Below, one piece after another: positions 1 to 4,622 of a DNA stretch of 5,373 nucleotides. The notes beneath the pieces were generated by a model that was not told the DNA's origin, ran no database searches, and saw nothing but the letters and a program-made list of their open reading frames with translations. Position 1 is the stretch's first letter, and each line of letters starts with the position of its first letter. This DNA is from an uncultured Clostridia bacterium (GTDB lineage: Bacteria; Bacillota; Clostridia; TANB77; CAG-508): the NCBI GenBank assembly GCA_947628395.1, contig CANQZP010000080.1, positions 1 through 5,373 on the forward strand. Reading direction: 5' to 3'. A program made the position numbers and the translations under genes.

Positions 1-148
1 TAATAGAATTGTTTATTCCAAGTTTGTCTGATTTTAACTCTGTTCGAAATATATTGCAAGTGTTTTCTATTATATATATCGTTATTACTTCTTTCATTAA
101 CTCTTGCATGTTTTTTCCGTTCTTTGCAAATTCCCTATATATAATCAT
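1..148 (-). CDS. Small hypothetical protein, 5' part only (cut by left edge)
   Basis: An open frame of 49 codons runs from an ATG at 148 to the left edge with no stop. It begins MIIYREFAKNGKNMQEL and is rich in Lys, Glu, Asn and Ile, with a probable amphipathic helix at about residues 12-30 and no signal peptide or membrane segment. The start is well supported: the anti-Shine-Dalgarno match AGGTGA (155-160) sits 6 bases upstream, the same element used by the first gene of the neighbouring operon. A promoter-like sequence and the upstream operon's terminator lie behind it, so it is probably a separate transcription unit. I do not recognise the family. The short charged N-terminus resembles the small conserved proteins common in clostridial genomes and mobile elements, but that is only an impression. 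An 80-codon hydrophobic frame on the plus strand here (9-251) is judged to be its shadow. Confidence 0.6.
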   Translation of the reverse strand, partial: MIIYREFAKNGKNMQELMKEVITIYIIENTCNIFRTELKSDKLGINNSI

Positions 149-154
149 TATTTC

Positions 155-160
155 TCACCT
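155..160 (-). promoter_or_regulatory. Ribosome binding site of the left-edge CDS
   Basis: Read on the minus strand this is AGGTGA, an exact match to the 3' half of the Shine-Dalgarno consensus (GGAGGTGATC). It lies 6 bases before the ATG at 148. It is the main reason for treating the short left-edge frame as a real gene. Confidence 0.6.
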
Positions 161-303
161 TTTTAAGTATATGCATTTAACTGTCCTCTATGATATAAAA
201 TCATTTGTTAGTAAATACTTTCTACTTATTAAGAACACGAAAAATTTTTAAAATGGGGAATTTAATAATTTTATTTTAATAAATTAAATTTGTCTTTTAA
301 CGT

Positions 304-332
304 ATTATAAATGAGTTTATAATTATCAACAA
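304..332 (-). promoter_or_regulatory. Probable sigma-A type promoter for the left-edge CDS
   Basis: On the minus strand there is TTGTTG (327-332), a 17-base spacer, then a perfect TATAAT (304-309). Transcription would start near 297, leaving a leader of about 150 nt before the ATG at 148. The -35 box directly follows the U-tract of the upstream operon's terminator, a usual arrangement between adjacent units. An AT-only inverted repeat (304-311 with 316-323, four-base loop) covers the -10 box. It could be an operator but may equally be chance in DNA this AT-rich. The rest of the leader (149-297) shows no riboswitch or attenuator that I recognise. Confidence 0.4.
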
Positions 333-368
333 AAAGAAGATAATAATTATTATAATTTATTATCTTCT
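331..368 (-). terminator. Intrinsic terminator of the five-gene operon
   Basis: A perfect 12-bp stem (arms 357-368 and 335-346, AGAAGATAATAA paired with its complement) with a 10-base loop is followed on the minus strand by a run of Ts (331-335 continue the last arm's TT). It starts 38 bases after the stop codon of the metallophosphoesterase gene at 406. The stem is AT-rich, as expected in such a low-GC genome. The opposite strand lacks a matching U-tract, so the terminator appears to serve only the minus-strand operon. Confidence 0.75.
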
Positions 369-405
369 ACTTATTTCTCTTTATTAATACAAATTAACTT
401 GTCTT

Positions 406-1134
406 TTATTTATTAGTATTAAAATTTTTATTATCAATATATTTAAAAAATTTTTTTAGTAAAAATTCTTTATCTGGGACATTATTATTATAATAATCTT
501 TTATTAATTCCGTTTTATCATATTCTAAAGATTCAAAATTACACTTTATATTTTGATTATCATCTAACTTTAGTATAACGAAGTCTATTGTTCCATTTTT
601 GGAACATCCTAAACTACCTGGATTTATAAAAATCTTATTATTATGTTCAATATATAATTTTTCATGAGTATGTCCAAATAAAACTATATCTGCACCAAAA
701 TCTTCATAATCCTTAACAAAAGAATCTATATTATCTGTATATATTAAAGGCATACCTTTAATATCATTTTTTCTGGAATGTATCATTAAAATTTTTACAT
801 TATTTTTTGTTATAATTTTAGTTTTAGGTATTAGCTTTATATTTTCAAAGTTTTCTTTCATTTGTTCTCTTGTCCATAGTCTATGTGCAATTTCATTATT
901 TTGTATTGTTTCATCAATTTTGAACAAACTTGTTTCATTATTCCCCAATATATTAATAAATCTAATATCTTTAAGTACTTTAGTAGAAACCTCATATGGA
1001 TTTGGTCCAATTTGAACAAAATCTCCTATATTTAATATACACTTAATTTCTTCCTTATCTATATATTCTAAAAATTTATAAAGTGCATATTTGTTTGCAT
1101 GAATATCTGCAACTATTGCTATTTTTTCAATCAT
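406..1134 (-). CDS. YfcE-like calcineurin-superfamily metallophosphoesterase
   Basis: A 242-residue protein with the full motif set of the Metallophos_2/YfcE-type phosphodiesterases: D10-I-H12, GD38 followed by IGPNP, GN65NE, H119, G-H155-T-H157 and the NPGSLG stretch (171-176) typical of this branch. These residues bind two metal ions, usually Mn2+ or similar. Relatives hydrolyse phosphomonoesters or phosphodiesters in the cytoplasm; the substrate here is unknown. The fourth motif reads GNNE instead of the usual GNHD/GNHE. E. coli YfcE also lacks that His (as I recall, GNCD), so activity is not excluded. An upstream in-frame ATG at 1149 exists, but ATG 1134 is preferred: GAGGGG (1142-1147) lies 7 bases before it and the DIH motif then falls at the usual depth. 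The start overlaps the kinase stop by 8 bases, implying translational coupling. It is the last gene of the operon. Confidence 0.93.
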   Translation of the reverse strand: MIEKIAIVADIHANKYALYKFLEYIDKEEIKCILNIGDFVQIGPNPYEVSTKVLKDIRFINILGNNETSLFKIDETIQNNEIAHRLWTREQMKENFENIKLIPKTKIITKNNVKILMIHSRKNDIKGMPLIYTDNIDSFVKDYEDFGADIVLFGHTHEKLYIEHNNKIFINPGSLGCSKNGTIDFVILKLDDNQNIKCNFESLEYDKTELIKDYYNNNVPDKEFLLKKFFKYIDNKNFNTNK

Positions 1135-1717
1135 ATTCTCGCCCCTCATCTAAATCTTTTTCATATAGTAAAACATCCACTTCTTTTACATATTTATAAA
1201 AATCTTCATCATTTTTGTATATCTTGCAGTATTTTAAATTAAATTCATTATTAATATTAAATATATAAGGAATAATAATTTCATCGCAATCTGTATTGAC
1301 ACTCGGAAGTTCCATAGTTTCATACATATCTCTTATTAATTTTTCATTAACGTCATTTCTATTTTTTCTATTTTTGCTTTGTTCAATTGCTTTATTTAAA
1401 CCATTATGAATAAATACAGCTTCAACTTTCAAATTTTCCAATGATAACATTCTGATTTGATTAAATAAGTCTATTCTATATTTCCTCTCAAGATTTGTTG
1501 AATCATATATTACACTATTATTTTTTTTAAGCATATCTATTGTCCTCTTATTCATGATATCAAATATTTTACTGTGATTGTCTTTAAACTCACTAAATTC
1601 TTTTCTAAGCTCATCCGAAGACACATATTCAATTTCCTTATTTCTTTCTCTTACAATTTGTGCAAAAGTACTCTTACCTGCTCCAGGTAATCCTATTAAT
1701 ACAAATAATTTTGCCAC
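1127..1717 (-). CDS. T4-Pnk-like P-loop kinase (AAA_33 family)
   Basis: A 196-residue P-loop phosphotransferase. It carries the Walker A motif GLPGAGKST (9-17), S-S-D35-E-L-R38, a D72-S-T-N-L strand-end motif, and a lid-like segment (about 114-135) with R117, R120 and IRDMYETM. Recalled against T4 polynucleotide kinase, the N-terminus aligns without gaps: K15, S16, D35 and R38 occupy the same positions as T4's essential residues, and the DTNL and LRSMYKSM motifs also have counterparts. This supports a 5'-hydroxyl kinase fold, but AAA_33 relatives also phosphorylate small molecules, so the substrate is open. Residues 140-196 match nothing I know. The start is GTG, supported by AAGGAAAG (1723-1730) upstream. 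There are 2 bases between the HAD stop and this start, and its 3' end overlaps the metallophosphoesterase gene. Kinase followed by metallophosphoesterase is the domain order of bacterial Pnkp. Confidence 0.92.
   Translation of the reverse strand: MAKLFVLIGLPGAGKSTFAQIVRERNKEIEYVSSDELRKEFSEFKDNHSKIFDIMNKRTIDMLKKNNSVIYDSTNLERKYRIDLFNQIRMLSLENLKVEAVFIHNGLNKAIEQSKNRKNRNDVNEKLIRDMYETMELPSVNTDCDEIIIPYIFNINNEFNLKYCKIYKNDEDFYKYVKEVDVLLYEKDLDEGREYD
1142..1147 (-). promoter_or_regulatory. Ribosome binding site deciding the metallophosphoesterase start
   Basis: GAGGGG on the minus strand, 7 bases before ATG 1134 and inside the last codons of the kinase gene. It overlaps the alternative ATG at 1149, which itself has no clear Shine-Dalgarno sequence, so the downstream start is favoured. 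Confidence 0.6.
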
Positions 1718-1719
1718 AA

Positions 1720-2349
1720 TTACTTTCCTTTCTCTATATAACTTTCTATGTTTTTATATATTTGCACATTTTTTAATGATTTAACTTTATTTGATATTAA
1801 AATGGCTTCACATCCCAATTGCAGTGCAGGTAAAATATCATTATAGTAACTATCTCCTATAACACACATTTCATCAAATTTAATATTAAACTCTTTAATC
1901 AATTGCTCGTAGCATTGCCCTTTTGAATATGTTTTAAAATCCTTTACATATAATATTTTATCATAGAAATTTTTTAATCTTAATGTTTCTTGTAATTTTA
2001 TTGTGTAATTAGGCGATGCAAAAGTAACTAAAGCTTTTAATTGTTTGTTATATTTAAAATAACTATACAACATTTGATTGAATTCTAGGAACTTGCTAGG
2101 ATCCACTTTATCAAATACTTCTGACATATACTCATCTACACTACAACCTAAGGATTTAAATCCTAAATATGGATTTGCATATTTTTTAGGTAATTGTTTA
2201 TATAATTCATTAATTTCATTTAAATCCTTCCCTAATTTATTGCATAACCAATATTTTGTTTTTCTTCTTGTCTCTATAATTAGGTCGTTTTCATTAGGAT
2301 ACAATGTACCATCTTGATCAAATACAAGCATTTTTATTTTCTTTTCCAT
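1720..2349 (-). CDS. HAD-superfamily phosphatase, pyrimidine 5'-nucleotidase-like
   Basis: A 209-residue HAD hydrolase with all four motifs: D11-Q-D13-G-T (nucleophile and acid/base Asp), T109 in LVTFASP, K143, and G-D166-S followed by N170-D171 (Mg2+ site). An alpha-helical C1 cap lies between motifs I and II (about 18-95). The layout FDxDGTLYP, then LGxSxDEYxxxVFDKVD, resembles the Sdt1-like pyrimidine 5'-nucleotidases and related nucleotide or sugar-phosphate phosphatases. In this operon it would fit removal of a 5-phosphate from a ribosylated product; this is inference. The ATG at 2349 follows TAAGGAAA (2358-2365), which overlaps the stop codon of the dehydrogenase gene, with 13 bases between genes. 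The gene is full length, with no defect seen. Members of this superfamily are promiscuous, so the substrate cannot be read from sequence. Confidence 0.92.
   Translation of the reverse strand: MEKKIKMLVFDQDGTLYPNENDLIIETRRKTKYWLCNKLGKDLNEINELYKQLPKKYANPYLGFKSLGCSVDEYMSEVFDKVDPSKFLEFNQMLYSYFKYNKQLKALVTFASPNYTIKLQETLRLKNFYDKILYVKDFKTYSKGQCYEQLIKEFNIKFDEMCVIGDSYYNDILPALQLGCEAILISNKVKSLKNVQIYKNIESYIEKGK
1723..1730 (-). promoter_or_regulatory. Ribosome binding site supporting the GTG start of the kinase
   Basis: AAGGAAAG on the minus strand, within the final codons of the HAD gene and 5 bases before GTG 1717. The GTG places the Walker A motif at the usual position, and no better ATG start precedes it. 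Confidence 0.65.
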
Positions 2350-2362
2350 ATTTTTAATTTCC

Positions 2363-3400
2363 TTACATTTTAATCATAACTTTAATACACTCATTAATCT
2401 TTCTATTTTTTATATATTCTATTGCCCTATGGAAATCGGAAATATCATATATTTTACTAATTAAATCCTTAGATATTATGCTATCATTACTTAAAAAATT
2501 CAATGCTGATTTGAAATTTGAAATATTACCTTCTTTTTCAAATGAATTACACCCAATAATGCTCAATTCCTTATAAAATGCATTTCTCAATGATATATCG
2601 AATGTAAAATTGTTATCGTAAACTCCTGCAACAAATATAATTCCCTTTTTATTAGATATGTTTATAGCTTCCTCAAGGGTTTTTGATTGTCTTCCACCAA
2701 CAGCTTCAATAATTACATCGAAATAGTCTAAATATCTATCAATACATTTTATATTTATATAATTAACATCTATTTTTTTTAATATATTAGCGCGATTATT
2801 ATGTTTGCCAAAAACAATTACTTCATTTCCTTGATATAATAATTCAGCACAAGCCATTCCTATAACTCCATCACCAATTATTGCCACTTTTATGCTTTTT
2901 ATATTGTTTACTTTTTTCTGTACCATGTTAGCAATATGTATAGCAACAGAATATGGATCACATAATGTTGCAATTCTTGTATCAACATTTTTACTTATTT
3001 TATGTACTTGTCGTTCATTTGCAATCAAATATTCGGCAAATCCACCTTGAAAATCTTTTCCCAATGATTTTAAATTTTCACAGAATTGTATATATCCCCT
3101 CTTGCACATATCACAATTATTGCAAAACAATAATGGCTCAACAACTACTCTATCTCCAATTTGTATATCCATTACGTTTTTCATTTTGTCGACTACTATA
3201 CCTGCAATTTCGTGTCCTAACACTCTCGTTTTTACGTAATCTCTATTAGGTTTTTCAAATAATAATTTATGAATATCACTACCACAAATTCCACAATACA
3301 AAACTTTAATCTTAACATTTAACTGATTATCCATCTTTGGCTCTTCAAAATTGTCTATAAAATTGTAATTATTAACATCATCATATATAATAGCCTTCAT
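2363..3400 (-). CDS. Zinc-dependent medium-chain dehydrogenase (sorbitol/threonine dehydrogenase-like)
   Basis: A 345-residue protein, the normal length for the family. The GroES-like domain has the catalytic zinc ligands C39 (GICGSD) and H63-E64 (GHE), with D148 (CDP) where most relatives have Glu. The structural zinc site is complete (C93, C96, C99, C107). The Rossmann domain starts VAIIGDGVIG (172-181). After the second strand the sequence is VFGKHNNR (196-203), with no acidic residue to hold the NAD ribose and Lys/His/Arg nearby; this suggests NADP(H), by inference. Family members oxidise secondary alcohols of polyols, amino acids or cyclitols, or reduce the ketones. The ATG at 3400 has AAGGAG (3407-3412) 6 bases upstream, inside the tail of the transferase gene, with 3 bases between genes. 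It probably oxidises or reduces an intermediate of the operon's pathway; the substrate is unknown. Confidence 0.95.
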   Translation of the reverse strand: MKAIIYDDVNNYNFIDNFEEPKMDNQLNVKIKVLYCGICGSDIHKLLFEKPNRDYVKTRVLGHEIAGIVVDKMKNVMDIQIGDRVVVEPLLFCNNCDMCKRGYIQFCENLKSLGKDFQGGFAEYLIANERQVHKISKNVDTRIATLCDPYSVAIHIANMVQKKVNNIKSIKVAIIGDGVIGMACAELLYQGNEVIVFGKHNNRANILKKIDVNYINIKCIDRYLDYFDVIIEAVGGRQSKTLEEAINISNKKGIIFVAGVYDNNFTFDISLRNAFYKELSIIGCNSFEKEGNISNFKSALNFLSNDSIISKDLISKIYDISDFHRAIEYIKNRKINECIKVMIKM

Positions 3401-3403
3401 AAT

Positions 3404-4495
3404 TTACTCCTTAATTTCTAGCAATTTATTTATATCTCCACCACTAGCAATAATGATTTTTTCTAATTCATGAATACATTCACCTGTTTTTATCTTTTCT
3501 AACGCTTTGTAATACCCTTCTTCAATAGTATTTACTATTCCTGATAATTGTAATATATTTCCAGCATTTAATGCAACAACCTTACTATATGCTGTATTAC
3601 TATCTCCTTTTAATATATTTAGTGCAATATTTATATTATCCGCCTTATTATTTGATTGCTTTATACTATTAATATCATAGTTATATCTATTTAAATTTAA
3701 TATTTTTTGAAATTCGTACATACTTTTTTTGCTCATATTATCATCTAAAATATATGATTTTCCGAAAATATTTAATTCATCCATAAAAAATATTTTATTA
3801 ATTTCACTAGACACTATTCTATATCTATTTACATTATACTTTTTCAAAACCTGTTCACTTATTTCTATATCTTTATTAGCCAAACCATATAAAACTATAT
3901 CTGGCTTTATTGGACATATTAATGCAGCAAGACCATAACTTAATATATTTGGTGCATAAAAAACGTCTCCATATACTCTATCGAAATTTGGAACTGTTTT
4001 TTCAATTGCAAATATACCAAATCCTGTTTCATTAAGAAGCTTTTTAGTATTATCAATACTTAATTGTGTATTAACACCTACCATATTAAGAAAATCAAAT
4101 GATCCACTCATAGATGATGTTGCCATTGAGCATGGCTTCAAAATATTAGCTCCCAATGATATAGCGACTATAGCAGAGGTAGTTGAAATATTTATAGTTT
4201 TTATTCCTTTTTTTCCACTACCCGCCAACAAAATTATCGGATTTTTATTTTTAATATTTAGTTTTTCGTGATATGGTATAAAGTTGTCTTTTTTAAATGA
4301 TTCTTCTAACAATTTTGCAATCACTTCACTATTTCTCTTTTTCAACATTAAATATGTAAATAATGTACAAATAAAGATATTACTTTTTTCTTTATTTTTT
4401 ATTTCTAAAATTTCTTTATATGCTTTTATAATCAAATTATCTGAAATTTCATGATCTAAATTCATCCTATATAAAAATTCTAAAATATAACTCAA
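3404..4495 (-). CDS. TrpD-like phosphoribosyltransferase paralogue (glycosyltransferase family 3)
   Basis: About 363 residues with the whole anthranilate phosphoribosyltransferase/nucleoside phosphorylase architecture: an N-terminal helical domain (1-70), a glycine loop GSGKKGIKTINIST (about 92-105), SSMSGSFD (about 127-134), and a C-terminal run NIALNILKG...NAGNILQLSG...EEGYYKALEKI that parallels TrpD. Key TrpD signatures are altered. GTGGD is GSGKKG, KHGN is KPCS, and the anthranilate-contacting RTxFNxLGPL block is replaced by YAPNILSYGLAALICP. A Met-Asp-Glu at about 238-240 may stand for the metal-binding DE pair. It is therefore probably not an anthranilate enzyme; a PRPP-dependent transferase or phosphorylase with another acceptor is inferred. 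Start choice: TTG 4495, 5 bases after AGGTGA (4501-4506). GTG 4504 would add three residues but has no properly spaced site. First gene of the operon. Confidence 0.88.
   Translation of the reverse strand: MSYILEFLYRMNLDHEISDNLIIKAYKEILEIKNKEKSNIFICTLFTYLMLKKRNSEVIAKLLEESFKKDNFIPYHEKLNIKNKNPIILLAGSGKKGIKTINISTTSAIVAISLGANILKPCSMATSSMSGSFDFLNMVGVNTQLSIDNTKKLLNETGFGIFAIEKTVPNFDRVYGDVFYAPNILSYGLAALICPIKPDIVLYGLANKDIEISEQVLKKYNVNRYRIVSSEINKIFFMDELNIFGKSYILDDNMSKKSMYEFQKILNLNRYNYDINSIKQSNNKADNINIALNILKGDSNTAYSKVVALNAGNILQLSGIVNTIEEGYYKALEKIKTGECIHELEKIIIASGGDINKLLEIKE
3407..3412 (-). promoter_or_regulatory. Ribosome binding site of the dehydrogenase gene
   Basis: AAGGAG on the minus strand, 6 bases before ATG 3400, formed by the last codons of the transferase gene. 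It is the strongest Shine-Dalgarno sequence in the operon and is translated as part of the upstream gene, which points to coupled expression. Confidence 0.7.
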
Positions 4496-4500
4496 GTTTT

Positions 4501-4506
4501 TCACCT
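4501..4506 (-). promoter_or_regulatory. Ribosome binding site favouring a TTG start for the transferase
   Basis: AGGTGA on the minus strand, 5 bases before TTG 4495. It overlaps the rival GTG start at 4504, which would then lie within its own binding site. The same hexamer with similar spacing precedes the ATG at 148. Confidence 0.5.
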
Positions 4507-4537
4507 TCTTTTAAAATACATTTATAAAAACATAAAA

Positions 4538-4566
4538 ATTATATTCTTATAAATATATTTTATGTA
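4538..4566 (-). promoter_or_regulatory. Probable promoter of the five-gene operon
   Basis: A perfect TATAAT (4538-4543) on the minus strand is preceded by a 17-base spacer and a poor -35 box, TACATA (4561-4566, three of six matches). The -35 lies in the distal arm of the tyrS hairpin. The start site would be near 4531, giving a leader of about 35 nt before TTG 4495. No operator or riboswitch is visible. Chance TATAAT matches are common in DNA this AT-rich, and read-through from tyrS remains possible. Confidence 0.4.
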
Positions 4567-4592
4567 GGGCAGGAAATTCCCACCCTACATAA
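4560..4592 (-). terminator. Hairpin after tyrS, probable terminator
   Basis: Perfect 10-bp arms TTATGTAGGG (4583-4592 read on the minus strand) and CCCTACATAA (4560-4569), with a 13-base centre that can extend the stem by several more pairs, two of them G-U. It lies 30 bases past the tyrS stop and is the most GC-rich spot in the gap. It lacks a proper U-tract: the bases after it are AATATATTTAT. It may therefore terminate inefficiently, or act mainly as an mRNA 3'-end stabiliser. The symmetry would let it work on either strand. Confidence 0.55.
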
Positions 4593-4622
4593 GGTAATTG
4601 ACATTTTAAAGTTATGTTCTTT

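Noticed and set aside
9..251. Plus-strand 80-codon hydrophobic frame
   Set aside because: It has no ribosome binding site, is antisense to a better supported minus-strand start, and is low-complexity Phe/Ile/Ser of the kind AT-rich DNA gives by chance.
259..290. AT-only imperfect inverted repeat in the left intergenic region
   Set aside because: Built almost wholly of A and T runs, expected by chance, with no link to a start or stop.
1578..3938. Plus-strand frames at 1578-1784, 2078-2317, 2953-3249 and 3729-3938
   Set aside because: All lie inside minus-strand genes with intact family motifs and have no credible motif or ribosome binding site of their own.
4501..4521. Six-codon upstream frame MYFKRR ending just before the transferase start
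   Set aside because: It has no ribosome binding site and uses common AT-rich codons; a leader peptide role cannot be argued from position alone.
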